A stretch of DNA of 64,000 bases from Euglena gracilis (GCA_039621445.1 CP154954.1:69878670-69942669), one strand, 5' to 3'. Shown: positions 21,201 through 32,555, counted from the first letter of the stretch. The notes: generated by a model from the sequence alone, not told the origin. Translations and numbers: made by a program.

Positions 21201-24200
21201 GTCATTTTGGGGTCAAAAAGTCGAAACATTCAAAATATCTCGAAAATGCTGCGGAGTTGAGGAAAAGCAAAGAGGACGTCATTCCACAACTTTGGGACGC
21301 CCGATCGATCGGTATGCGCGATTTGGGACAACTCCTCGCCTAGCTCGAGATACGCCCGTTGGGGTTTTGGGCCAATTTGGCCAGTTTTGGCCATTTCGGG
21401 CCCCTTCGGGGCCCGAAACCGTAAATTGCCCATCTCGGGCTAGACGAGGAGTTGGAACCCAAACCAGGGGGTCAATCATTAGGTTTAGGGGGGGTTTTGA
21501 CCGTTTTTTGGGATTCCCGGGGTCTGGTTGTGCCATTTTGGGCCAGTTTGGGTATTCGGGGACCCCACCGTGCGCCGAGGGCGGCTTGAGGGGGGTCGGT
21601 GGAAAGTGTCGGGACCAAAATTTTGAAAAAATTTTTTTTCGCCCAAAAACCATTTTTTTCACTTCAGAACCCAAAAAAGTGTTTTTGGTGGAAAAAAAAT
21701 GTCCGAGCCGGCCCCCCCCCCCCCTTGCTAGGGCCCGCCCCACTGGCCGGTGGACTTAGCCATTTTTGGGTCCAAAAGTCAAAAAAAATTCGAAATATTT
21801 TTTGCCCAAAACCATGTGTTTTGACCTCCCGGACCCGAAAAAGTGTTTTTGAGCCAAAAAAAGCGTTTTTCGACCCGCCGCCGCCCCCTTTGGGCCGCCG
21901 ACCCATTGATTTTGGTCAAAACCGGGTCAAAAAGTCGAAAAAATCCAAAAATTTTTTTTTTGCCCCAAACCATGTTTTTTGGCTCCGGACCCGAAAAAAC
22001 TGGAGCCGAAAACGAGCGTTTTTCGACCCGCCGCGCCCCGTTTGGGGGCCCAACCCATTGACTTTGGGTCAAAACCGGTCAAAAAGTCGAAAAATCGAAA
22101 TTTTTTTGCCCAAAACGATGTTTTTTGGCCCTCCCAACCCGGAAAAATGTGTTTTTGAGCCGAAATGAGTTTTCCCGGGCCAGGCCGGATTGGTCTCTCC
22201 CAAAGAGCTCAGCTCTACGTCACACACCCTGGTCGCTGAGCTCTTATCTTTTTAAAGTAAGAGCGAAGCTTCCCACCCCCCCGAACCCCCCCCGGCCCCC
22301 CCCCGCCCCCCCCCCGCCCCCCCCCCCCCGCCCCCCCCGCCCCCCCCCTCCCTGAGTAGGTCCGGCCACCCGAGGATTATCGATGTGACTCGATTTCCGG
22401 GCCCCCAAAGTGAATAGCCTATAGGTTAGGAGAGGGTCCCTAGTTTCTCCAGAGCCATCACGTTACCCGCAACTCCCCGCCAGTCCGGAGATATGGCCCG
22501 AGCAAAAAAGTTGCGTACCGTTTTTTTTTTTCAGGGAAATTGCAGGGTCATTTTGGGGTCAAAAAATCGATAATTTCAAAATATCTCGAAAACGCCGGGG
22601 AGTTGCGAAAAAGTAAAGAGGACGTCATTCCTCAACTTTGGGACGCCCGATCGATCGGTATGCGCGGTTTGGGCCAACTCCCCGCCTAGCCCGAGATACG
22701 GCCGTTTTGGGGTTTTGGGCCAGTTGGGCCAGTTTTGGCCATTTCGGGCCCGTTCGGGGCCCGAAACCGTAATTTGCCCGTATCTCGGGCTAGACGGGGA
22801 GTTGGAGCCCAAACCAGGGGGTCAATCATTAGGTTTAGGGGGGGGGTTTGACCGTTTTTTGGGGTTCCCGGGGTCTGGTTGTGCGATTTTGGGCCAGTTT
22901 TGGGTATTCGGGGACCCCTGCGGGGGTTCGAGGTCCGCGGGGCTGGGGTCCAAAAATCGAAAATTTCAAAATATCTCGAAAACGCTGCAGAGTTGAGGAA
23001 AAGTGATGGCGACCTTATTTGACGACCTTGGAACGCCCTATCGATCGGTATGCGCGGTTTAGGACAACTCCTTGCCTAGCCCGAGATACGGCCGTTTTGG
23101 GGGTTTTGGGCCCGTTTTGCCAGTTTTGGCCCGTTTGGGGCCCGAAACCGTAAATTGGCCGTATCTCGGGCTAGACGGGGAGTTGGGGGGGTCAAACATT
23201 ACGTTTAGGGGGGGGTTTTGACCGTTTTTTGGGGTTCCCGGGGTCTGGTTGTGCGATTTTGGCCAGTTTTGGGTGTTCGGGGACCCCATCGCGCGCCGTC
23301 AGGGCGGCTGGGCGAGGGGGGGGCGGGTGGCAGGTCGGGACCCAAAATTTTGAAAAAATTTTTTTCGCTCAAAAACACTTTTTTTCACTTCAGAACATCA
23401 AAAAAAGTGTTTTTGAGCGAAAAAAAATTTTCCGACCCGGACCCCTCCATGCCCCCCCCCCCGGATCCCCCCCCCCTGGCCGGTGTGGACTTAGCCATTT
23501 TTGGGTCAAAAAGTCAAAAAAATTCAAAATTTTTTTTTCGCCCCAAACCATGTTTTTTGACCTCCCGGGCCCGAAAAAGGTGTTTTCGAGCCAAAAATGA
23601 GCATTTTTCGACCCGCCAGCGCCCCGTTTTGGGCTGCCGACCCTTTGACTTTGGGTCAAAACAGGGTCAAAAACGTCGAAAAAAATCGAAAAAAATTTTT
23701 TGGCCCGAAACGATGTTTTTTGGCCTCCCGGAACCGGAAAAACAGTTTTTGAGCCAAAAGTGACCGTTTTTCGACCCGCCGGCGCCCCGTTTGGGGCCGC
23801 CAACCCATTGACTTTGGGTCAAAATCGGGTCAAAAAAGTCGAAAAAATCGAAAAAAATTTTTTTGCTCCAAAACGATGTTTTCTGGCCTCCCAGGACCGG
23901 GAACCTTGTTATTTTGAGCCGAAATGAGCGTTTATAACCCCCCCCGGGCCGGGCTGGGGTGGTCTCCCAAAGAGCTCAGCTCTACGTCACACCCTGGTCG
24001 CTGAGCTCTTATCTCTTTAGAGTAAGAGCGAAGCTTACCACCACCCCCCCGAAACCCCCCCTGACCCCCCCCCCCGCCCTCCCCCGCCCCCCCCCCCCCC
24101 CCGCCCCCCCCCCCCTCCCTGAGTAGGTCCGGCCACCCGAGGATTATCGATGTGACCTGATTTCCGGGCCCCCAAAGTGAATAGCCTATAGGTTAGGAGA

Positions 24201-25875
24201 GGGTCCCTAGTTTCTCCAGAGCACTTCGGTTACCCGCAACTCCCCGCCAGTCCAGAGATATGGCCCGAGCAAAAAAGTTGCGTACCGTTTTTTTTTTTTG
24301 GGAAATTGCAGGGTCATTTTTGGTTCAAAAAATCGAAAAATTTAAAATATCTAGAAAAAGCTGCCTAGTTTCTAAAAAGTAAAGAGGACGTCATTCCACA
24401 ACTTTGGGACGCCCGATCGATCGGTATGCGCGCTTTGGGCCAACTCCCCGCCTAGCCCGAGATACGGCCGTTTTTCGGTCCAAATGGCCGTTTTGCGCAC
24501 TTTTCCCACTGTCCGACTTAGCCGTTTTCGGGCCAAAAAGTCGAAAAAAATCGAAAATTTTTTTTTCGCCCAAAACCATGTTTTTTTGGCCTCCTGGACC
24601 CGGAAAACATGTTTTTGAGCTGAAAATGAGCGTTTTTCGACCCGCCAGCGCCCCGTTTTGGTTCGCCAACCCATTGACTTTGGGTCAAAACCGGGTCAAA
24701 AAAGTCGAAAAAAATCGAAAAAAAAAATTTTCGCCCAAAACCATGTTTTTGGACCTCCCGGACCAGGAACAAAGCGTTTTTGAGATAAAAATGAGCGTTT
24801 TTCGACCCGCCAGAACCCCTTTTTGGGACGCCAACCCATTGATTTTGGGTCAAAAACGGGTCAAAAAAGTCGAAAAATATCGAAAAAATTTTTCTCCCAA
24901 AACCATGTTTTTGAGCCTCCTGGACCCGGAAAACATGTTTTTGAGCTGAAAATGAGCGTTTTTCGCCGGCCGAGCCGGAATGGTCCCCCAAAGAGCTCAG
25001 CTCTACGTCACACCCTGGTCGCTGAGCTCTTATCTCTTTAGAGTAAGAGCGATCGGACCCCCCCGCCCCCCCCGCCCCCCCCCCCGCCCCCCCCGCCCCC
25101 CCCCCCCCTGAGTAGGTCCGGGCCCCCCGAGGATTATCGATGTGATTGGATTTCCGGGCTCCCAAAGTGAATAGCCTATAGGTTAGGAGAGGTCCCTAGT
25201 TTCTCCAGAGCACTTCGGTTACCCGCAACACCCGGCCAGTCCGGAGGTATGGCCCGAGAAAAAAAGTTGTCTACCGTTTTTTTTTCGGGGAAATTGCAGG
25301 GTCATTTTGGGGTAAAAAAAATCGAAAATTTCAAAATATCTCGAAAACGCCGGGGAGTTGAAAAAAAAGTAAAGAGGACGTCATTCCACAACTTTGGGAC
25401 GCCCGATCGATCGGTATGCGCGGTTTGGGCCAACTCCTCGCCTAGCCTGAGATACGGCCGTTTTGGGGTTTTGGGCCAGTTTTGCCAGTTTTGGCCGTTT
25501 CGGGCCCGTTCGTGGGGCCCGAAACCGTAAATTTGCCCGTATCTCGGGCTAGACGGGGAGTTTGGAGCCCAAACCAGGGGGTCAATCATTAGGTTTAGGG
25601 GGGGGGGTTTTGACCGTTTTTTGGGGTTCACGGGGTATGGTTGTGCAATTTTGGGCCATTTTTGGGGTATTCGGGGACCCCTGCGGGGGTTCGAGGGCTG
25701 CCGGGCTGGGGTCAAAAAATCGAAAATTCAAAAGATCTCGAAAACGCTGCGGAGTTGAGGAAAAGTAAAGAGGACTCATTCTAAATCCCAACCCACATGA
25801 ACTCACAACCGCTGACAACAGCACCACACACACACTGCCACGTGGTACCTGGTCGTGTCGCCCGCCCCACGCCGC

Positions 25876-25964
25876 AGGGGTGGCGGGCAGCGCAGGGCAA
25901 AGGCCCGGTGCTCCTGTTCTTCTCCGTCAACGCCAGCGGGCAGTTCTGCGGCTGCGCGCAGGCC
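25876..25964 (+). CDS. YTH gene, exon A
   Basis: After the acceptor CCGCAG the frame reads GKGPVLLFFSVNASGQFCGC followed by AQ. This matches the conserved GKGPVYLLFSVNxSGxFCGVAE core of YTH domains. The 3' border is unresolved. Homology ends at GCGCAG. A GT donor is available at 26000, and the frame also reaches a possible GC donor (CGG|GCAGAA) at the edge of the 26008 element. The exact acceptor is also ambiguous, as two more CAGs lie within 25 bp. Confidence 0.8.
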
Positions 25965-26007
25965 GGGGGCCCTCTTGAGCTTGAGGGCTCGCGGAGGGGG
26001 GTAGCCC
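25965..26007 (+). other. Exon/intron border zone of YTH exon A
   Basis: The frame stays open here (AGGPLELEGSRRGVAR) but has no YTH homology. If the exon runs to the GC donor, the protein has a 16-residue insertion between FCGCAQ and the next conserved block. Otherwise this is intron. Confidence 0.4.
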
Positions 26008-26374
26008 GGGCAGAACGGGAATCAGCCAAACAGCCAGGGTGGTGTTAAAGTAATGCACAGCCGTAAAAAAAAAGAGGCATGCCAGTGTAGCAGGTCTGTT
26101 GACTTTTGGGGCAGACATATATTTAGTGTAGCCCACCCTCGTCGTTGCGGCTCACTGTGGCTAATAGGATTTTTTTTTTCGTGGCCCACGGTACGGTGGC
26201 TGCCAAAAAATCTTTTGTGGCCCGGAGTCCATCTGTGAGCCACATTAAATACGGGGGCCCGGAAAAGGCCATTTTCAATGAAAAATTTCTGGGTCCCGTG
26301 GTGAGTGGGGGCTTCACCCCCCCACCTCCCGGGTGGGGAGTCAACCCCCCCCACCAGGCCTTCCCGTTCTGCCC
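26008..26374 (+). mobile_element. Introner-like element I1, copy A
   Basis: The left end is GGGCAGAACGGGAA and the right end TTCCCGTTCTGCCC, perfect 14-bp inverted repeats. Near the left end lies CCAAACAGCCAGGGTGG, shared with elements at 37333 and 60373. It lies in the intron after YTH exon A, directly at or near the exon edge. No convincing target duplication is visible. Confidence 0.7.
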
Positions 26375-27219
26375 TGGCGGTGGCAGGTTGCTTTTCAGCT
26401 CAGACGGCCCCTCGGGGAGTGGGCTGGTGTCTGGGCATGGGTTTCTTTCAAGGTTTGCAGTTTTGCGAATTTGCAGACAGGGGGAGGGCTGTTGCGGCCA
26501 GCCCCGATTTTTGCGCAACCCAATCACAGCAGTACCCCCCCCCCCCCAGGAGGGTGCTGCTAACCCAGTGAGCCAAGACCTTTTTGCTAGCCGAAAAACA
26601 AAGAAATATTTGAAAGTGGTTTAAAATCGTGATTTTGAGGAGTTTCGGTTTTTTTTGGTGTTGTCGAAAGCTCATTATTGTTTTGCCTTATTTTTTTTTG
26701 GCAATTGTCCACCCCCTCCTCTCCCCGTGCTTCTCCAAATTCAGTCTGAGTGCCCCCAAAGGCTTTTTTGACGACCATAAAGAATACATGTGCTCCCCCG
26801 GGGTTTTCCAGCCTCGCCCTCCCCCCCCCTCTCTCTCTACCCCCCCATAGATGAGTTTTATTATTTTCTTAATTGTTAGTTTATTGTTTTCCCCTCCCAA
26901 AGGCATTTGGGCGGTTGGATAGTAACATTTTTTTTTTTGCTTTTGGAGGGCCAAAATGGGTCAAAAAGAGGCTGGCAAGCTCAAACTTTGGCTCAATGGA
27001 ATCCATTTTCTTTGCATAATTGGCAGTTTTTGGGACATTCTTGCCCTTTCGATTTTGGTACCCAGTTCGACGCCCAGTTCCAGCCGGGGGACCACTACGG
27101 GGGGTGTTAGCCTTTTTCCAGCCCAAAATTTCCAGCCTCTGAACTGGACTCCCTGGGGGTTTTTTAGCGACCCCCTGCAGGTGCAGGTGCAGGTGCCCCC
27201 CAGCCTTCCAAGAGAGTCC
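26375..27219. other. Intron of the YTH gene
   Basis: The stretch is T-rich with C/G homopolymers. No exon was recognised between the introner-like element and the next YTH exon. Confidence 0.5.
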
Positions 27220-27341
27220 CCCGTGGCTGATGATGTCCTCAGTGGACTACAAGCAGAAGCTGGACTGCTGGGCGGACGACAAGTGGAGCGGGAAGTTTGC
27301 AGTAAAGTGGCGGTATATCAAGGACATCCCCAACGCCCAGG
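27220..27341 (+). CDS. YTH gene, exon B (aromatic-cage tryptophans)
   Basis: The frame reads MMSSVDYKQKLDC, then WADDKWSGKFAVKW, then IKDIPNAQ, and ends in GG before the donor GTAAGG. The W-x4-W pair corresponds to two of the three m6A-pocket tryptophans of the family. The FxVKW...KD(V/I)PN block is diagnostic. The 5' border is uncertain: several AGs precede it, and the frame could start near 27220 or at the CAG just before TGGACTAC. Confidence 0.85.
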
Positions 27342-27754
27342 GGTAAGGCCCGCCCCCCCCCCCCCCCGGGCAATTGCTCCCCATGTACTGGCCAATTCGT
27401 CCCGCTGGGGAAGGAATGCCTTCAAGGCACCAAAAAAACTGATTTTGATTTTTTTTGTAATTAGAAACGACTTTGTTTTGAAGATGTGTTGACACCAGTG
27501 CCTTCCTCGACGCCAAGCAAGAGACAAAAAATTTTACGTCTGGAAGTCTGGACATTAGGAAAAGGGTGGGCAGTTGCCACCCTCTGGTGTGCCCAGTTTA
27601 GCCCAAATCCCCAAACATTCCTGGGATGAAAAGCTTCCCACAGAATGGCGGTAGGGACTGACCCTGAGGAGCACACCTCCCCATAAAAGCCAGTGACTCC
27701 GCCTCCCACACCCTGTCCGCCGCACCCTCCCGGCGGCCCCGGCCCTGCCGGCAG

Positions 27755-27865
27755 CCACTTCCGCCACATCATCCTGGAGAACAACGAGGGGAAGCCCGTC
27801 ACCAACTCGCGGGACACCCAGGAGGTGCCGATGGACCAGGGCAAAGAGATGCTGCAGATCTTCAG
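27755..27865 (+). CDS. YTH gene, exon C
   Basis: CCGGCAG precedes it. The first base completes GG|C. It reads [15 protein letters not shown], then [11 protein letters not shown], then GKEMLQIF, and ends AG before GTGGTT. The [18 protein letters not shown] block is the most conserved stretch of YTH proteins. Confidence 0.93.
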
Positions 27866-29215
27866 GTGGTTCACCCCCCCACCCCCCACCCCTTGTTCCC
27901 ACCTCAGGCACAGCGCCGGGGGAAACATTTATCCAGTTGGGGTGACCCCCGGACCCGGGGAGGGGGGGAGGTGTAGCTAGTCCCGTTTTTGAGTGTCCAG
28001 CAAAGTGGCTAGCCGGTGCCCCCCCCCCTAGTTGCACTAACTCCCCCCTGAACGGAAGCCCCCGGGGGCTTCTATTTGGAACGTTGGTCGAAAATCGAGG
28101 GGGGGCTTCTATTCGCGGGGGGGGGGGGCACTATTCGGAAAAGTGGTCGAAAACCAGAGGGTTTGAGCATTATCGAAGCAATTTCTTTGTGGGTTTACAC
28201 ATCTTAACTTTCCAAGCCATGCCAAAATTGCTGCAAAATGTTACTCTTGTGGATGCATTGGATCATAAACTAAACTAACCACGTAAACTCACCCAACCGT
28301 CATTTCACCAATGGCTGAAGGGGCCAGAGCACTTGCCGTCCGTCCCAATTGACAGACAATCCACAGGGAGCGGCCTTCTGTTCGGGGGGGGGGGGGTACT
28401 ATTCGGAATTTTGGTCGAAAACCGAGGGGGGGGGGGGCTTCTATTGGGGGGGATTATTCGGGGGGGGGTTAAGGCTTCTTGCCTTTTTATGGCGGGCACC
28501 AAACTTCGCTTCTGGCCCAGTTTGCTGTGTTCCCCCCCCCCCAGGTCCTTAAGCAATGGCCTGATACAGGGTTAAGTGAAACTCCTCGTGGAAGGACCCG
28601 GCCACCTGCTTCCACCCTACAGGTTGATTGTGTCAATGTTCCTGGTATTTGGGGGGGGCGCCCCAGGAATTTGTCACCTGCCAAGCCACTCGATACAAGC
28701 CCACTTGATAACTTCCGTGCACGCTCTGGATTGTTAACGCGATAAGTCAGCCAGTACAGGCCCCATGGTGACAATTTCCCGGGGGGGGGGGGGTTCCAAA
28801 CACCTGCAATACAACGTGGAAGCCATCGAAGCAATATCAAACGGTCCAGGTGGGGTCTAAGGGAAGCATGACGTCAGCCAAACCCCCAGTTTTTTTTGAA
28901 GCCGAGCGGCTGGTTTCGTGGCACCTGGCCCGAATTGGTGGCACAGGTGGTCGTTTGGTGTGCACAGGTGGGGGCTAGTTTGGCCTGTGCCATCTAACTC
29001 CTGTGCCACCTGCCCCCCCCCCCGTACCCAATGAACGCCCTTTCCAATGACCAGGGGGGCCATCGGACCATCTAGTTTGTCAGCATATGCATTATGCACA
29101 CAGAAAACGCACCACCATGCCCAATGAACGCCCCCCGTTCGGACTGTCTAGATTGTCAACCTTGCGTTCAATTGGGCTTGGGGGGGGGGAGGTAGCCCGA
29201 GACCGCCCCGCGCAG
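27866..29215. other. Intron of the YTH gene with repeated TCGGAA..GGTCGAAAACC blocks
   Basis: Blocks built of GGGGCTTCTATT, CTATTCGGAA and GGTCGAAAACC lie at about 28048-28165 and 28380-28465. They probably belong to another MITE family. No exon was recognised. Confidence 0.55.
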
Positions 29216-29349
29216 GTCATTTCGACACAAAACGTCCATCCTGGACGACTTCGGCCACTACGACTCGCGGCAGCGGGAGATGGAGGAGGCGAAGAGCACC
29301 GGCAAGCAGACCCTGCTGGCCGCAGTGGACGCGGAGCTGGAGGCGGAGC
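29216..29349 (+). CDS. YTH gene, exon D
   Basis: The acceptor is CGCGCAG. The first base completes AG|G. It reads SFRHKTSILDDFGHY, then DSRQREMEEAKST, then LLAAVDAELEAER, and stops at CGG before GTGCCC. TSI(F/L)DDFxxYExRQ is the end of the YTH fold. The rest is a charged helical tail. Confidence 0.9.
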
Positions 29350-30009
29350 GGGTGCCCCGGGGACGGCCCGGGGAGGGTGGTCCTTTTTTTGGGCGATTTC
29401 TTCTGGATGTTGGAACAACCACCCGTGAAATTTTCAGAAATATGATTCATCCCTCGGGTGGCCGAACTTTTTTTGTTTTTTTAAAGCAATTCTGAACTCA
29501 AAGATCGAAAGCTGAACACCCCCAAAAATGCACAATTGCCAACAACAAAAACTTGCACAGGCGAGCACTGCCAGGGGAGGGGGGGCGGCGAATACAGTGC
29601 CATTTTGGACGCCTTCCCCAAGGTTCAAACAATGCTGAACAACCTTCTGAAGTATTGTGTTGCATCCTAGTTTCATTTTCGGTTTTTGTAGGGGGCTACC
29701 CGTCTCCAATTTTCCAATCTCCACTTTTCCGTCTCCACTTTTTTTTGTTGGTTGTGTGCACCTCCCTCCCCCCCCCCCACGTATCCAACAGACACTATTC
29801 TGCAATGAGCACCCCTATTGCAGACAGGAGCTTGCCACTTTGGTGTTCGTTGAACACGAGAGGAGGTGGGTGCGCGAAGGCGAGCCTGATTCATTCGCCG
29901 CCCCTTGGAGATTTACCAGCCAGAGGGACTGTCAAACCCGCACTGAGACTGACCTGCCTGGACCAGCTGGCAGGGGGGCCGGTCCTGGCCAGTTGATTCC
30001 CCCCGGGAG
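29350..30009. other. Last intron of the YTH gene
   Basis: It is non-coding apart from chance frames. The proposed acceptor (CCCGGGAG) is weak, so a small extra exon cannot be excluded. Confidence 0.45.
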
Positions 30010-30078
30010 CTCAACCGCCGGAAGGCCCAGGAGGTGGCGAATTCCACGCGGGACGCGAAGCCGAAAGGCAAGCCGTAG
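30010..30078 (+). CDS. YTH gene, last exon
   Basis: It reads LNRRKAQEVANSTRDAKPK, then GKP, then TAG at 30076-30078. The phase-0 join to 29349 gives ELEAER-LNRRKAQE, a continuous charged helix. The basic, lysine-rich end is common for such tails. Confidence 0.65.
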   Translation, partial: LNRRKAQEVANSTRDAKPKGKP

Positions 30079-30581
30079 CACGCTGTGGGTCCCCCTCCCT
30101 GTTGACCTCCACCGCTGTGGTTTCTACATCTTTGTTTTCCCCTCTACGACCCTGCCCACGGGACCCTTCGCGATTTTGCGTCGGGGAGGGGGAGGGGGAG
30201 TATTCCCTGGGGCATCGTCCCCCGAGGAATCCACCGCACAGACTCACTCTTGGGATGTAGGCTTTGGAGGTTTCATGGGCTTGTGCTTGCATCGTTCGCT
30301 TTGAATTTTGAACTTGGCAATACATTCTCCTGGCCAATCAATTGACCCCCCTGGATGGTGTGGTCTACCGGATGTGACTGGAAGTGTGGTGCAAGAAAGT
30401 TTTTGAAATGAATAGATTTGAGGTCGGAATGGCTGATTCCCCACCCCTCAATTGGGTCTGAACTGCGTGGTTGAAAAAGCGACTCAGTATTTTGTGAAAG
30501 GGGAAGTGACAGCAACCAGTGAGCAACATATTTGCTTTGCTCCACCATGAATAATCGCCAGTTATAATATAACTATATAAC
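30079..30581. other. Region downstream of the YTH gene
   Basis: No gene is recognised. It presumably contains the YTH 3' UTR and polyadenylation site. AATAAT near 30551 is the only A-rich candidate and is not convincing. Confidence 0.4.
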
Positions 30582-30834
<253 letters not shown>

Positions 30835-31394
30835 GACAACGTGGTGCCAATGCATGGCAACCAGCAGCCGGAGAAAGATAGCCCTCAAACACCCATTATT
30901 TCGGATGCAAGGAAGTGGTGAACCATTACCACTGGATTGGGTGCATCAAAACGGTGGGACCCACACCCCCCAAATTATGCAGAAAAACCAGTGTGTTTTA
31001 CGTTTTTCAAGGGGAAAATGGTGGAGAAAAACCATAAAACGGACTACGGCCGGACACGTCCCGGGTATTTCAGGTGCCAAATTTTGTCTTCTTGCAACGC
31101 AGTACTGTTGCAGAAAAGGTGTCAAACAGTCACAGGTAGTTTGCACGTCATCAATTCATGACGTTTAACTGCCAAACAGATGACGCCAAAGGAACAGGTC
31201 GTGTAGGCCGAGTAACAGCAGTGCAAATGTGCACACGTAAGGCATGCAAATGCCGTGTTCCAGTAAGCATTACACACCACCTCTCACCACAAATTTCATC
31301 ACCACATAATTGTGGTGCAAATCATTGGTTGGCGTGAAGAATTGCGTTCGCCAGCTGTCACGGAGGAGGAGATGGTATCGCACAACTGATGTGT

Positions 31395-31835
31395 GTTGGT
31401 GGGCGCATTTGCCCAAATAAACACAACTTTGTTTGTGTGCGTTAAGGCTCACAGAAACACATCGCTTTGAAGCGATTTATTAAATGTTTATTTGCGCATT
31501 TGCGCAAATGCGCGCACAAACGTAATTGTGTTTATTTGTGCAATTGCGCGCACCAACATGCCCATCACGTTTTAAAACCTCGTAGGGTCATTGTCGTCAT
31601 TGGTGTCTTTTAACATGGAAAGTAAAATACATGTTTGTGGGCGCATTTGCGCAAATAAACATAAACATGTTGGTGTGCGCATTTGCGCAAATGCGCGCAC
31701 CAAAAAAATTTGTTTGTGCGCGCATTTGCGCCCACAAACATGTATTTTTATTTTCAATGCTTTACGTTTTATTTGCGCAAATGCGCCCACAAACACAACT
31801 GTTTTTATTTGCGCAAATGCGCCCACAAACACAAA
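31395..31835. repeat. Palindromic GCGCATTTGCGCAAATGCGC repeat cluster
   Basis: Roughly seven degenerate copies of a palindrome of the type TTTGCGCAAATGCGC, flanked by AAACA/TGTTT, occur in both orientations. Another lies at 32152-32178 beside the R1 copy. Each could extrude a hairpin. They resemble tandem foldback elements or protein-binding palindromes; the function is unknown. Confidence 0.75.
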
Positions 31836-31891
31836 TCAGTTGCGTGATGGCTGGCTGACGTAGTCTGTAGTGTGCGATCTAATGAGGCTCC

Positions 31892-32139
31892 GTGTGTTCT
31901 TACCGGTGGCGGTAGTATCACAGTCAGTTCAGCCAGCACGTCAGCACCATTTCCAAGTGTCGTAACAAGGGGTGTGTGCCTCTCTTGTTTGATGTACAAG
32001 AGCACCAATCTGACCATCAGCCCTGTTCACGTCACTTGGTCAGCAGCATTTACACCAAACTACTGGGAGTTAATCCCCTCCAATAGAGGGGTGTCACAGT
32101 TCATAATCGGTTCTCCCTGTGTCAGGGTACAGGGTCCAG
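31892..32139 (+). repeat. Dispersed repeat R1, copy 2 (uninterrupted)
   Basis: It is collinear with 2092-3049 but without the two insertions there. It therefore supplies empty sites for MITE-A and MITE-B. It is bordered on both sides by the GCGCAAATGCGC palindromes. Confidence 0.88.
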
Positions 32140-32412
32140 GAATTTCGTAAAATTTGCGCATTTGCGCAAATGCGCAAATTCTAAAGGAAAAACCCTTAAG
32201 TGCGAATTCGGCCGCCTAAGTGAATGGTGCGCACTGCCAGTGCGTCGCCCACTGTTGATCGAATTGAGCAGGTTTTAGAGAGTACTCTTGCTCTCGGTTT
32301 CAAGTTTGCAAAGTTGCAATTTGAGAAACCCTTCCTTCACCTTTGAACTACCGAAATTTCATTCACAGTTTATTCGCTGTTTTCGGATTAAAAGTACTTT
32401 TTTTTTGCATTA

Positions 32413-32555
32413 CCCGCCCCTCCCCCCTTTGTCGTACGACCACCCCTCATTTACGACCACCCCCGGTCACAGGTTGCAGGTTATGGGGGTGTTATGACCC
32501 CCCCCCCCCCGGTCACAGGTTGCAGGAACCCGGTCGTACGACAAGGGGGGGCGGG
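32413..32555. mobile_element. MITE-C copy 1, TA target duplication
   Basis: The ends are CCCGCCCC...TTGTCGTACGACC and the mirror GGTCGTACGACAA...GGGGCGGG, flanked by TA (32411-32412 and 32556-32557). Inside, GGTCACAGGTTGCAGG occurs twice. A larger relative lies at 35763-36021. Confidence 0.85.

Larger units (their letters stand above)
9028..25775. repeat. 16.7-kb hierarchical satellite array, unit about 1.0 kb
   Basis: The array is built of head-to-tail units in this order: hairpin module (GCTCTTA...TAAGAGC then GAAGCTTACCACC), poly-C tract, GAGGATTATCGATGTGA, GCCTATAGGTTAGGAGA, CGCAACTCCCCGCCAG..., CAAAATATCTCGAAAACGC, ATTCCACAACTTTGGGACGC, an inverted-repeat block, and then one to eight subrepeats of about 155 bp. 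Module starts lie at 9028, 10068, 12808, 14184, 15199, 16226, 17275, 17336, 18203, about 19394, 20900, 22235, 24000 and 25021. Spacing is often 1,015-1,050 bp and longer where subrepeats have multiplied. Copies are similar but not identical, so the array is partly homogenised. Long ORFs on both strands are by-products of the repeat. Confidence 0.95.
25876..30078 (+). other. YTH-domain m6A-reader gene, 3' part (gene level)
   Basis: Five exons encode the C-terminal two thirds of a YTH domain plus a short tail and stop. They are 25876 to about 25964 or further, about 27220-27341, 27755-27865, 29216-29349 and 30010-30078. Codon phases close exactly across 27341/27755 and 27865/29216 and plausibly across 29349/30010. 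YTH proteins bind N6-methyladenosine in RNA through a pocket of aromatic residues. Two of the three pocket tryptophans (W-x4-W in WADDKW) are present. The third lies in the N-terminal exon, which is not found between the satellite array and 25876. The gene therefore either continues upstream across the array or has lost its 5' part. Cytosolic DF-type versus nuclear DC-type cannot be decided from this part. Confidence 0.85.

Noticed and set aside
9028-25063. CRISPR-like regular repeats
   Set aside because: The repeats are long, diverged, nested and in a eukaryotic intron-rich context. There are no spacers of constant size and no cas genes.
9170-25530. Dozens of ORFs of 60-260 codons on both strands of the array (for example about 11,628-12,407)
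   Set aside because: They are translations of the satellite subrepeat, overlap on both strands, shift frame between copies and have no domain. They are by-products of A/T runs and repeat periodicity.
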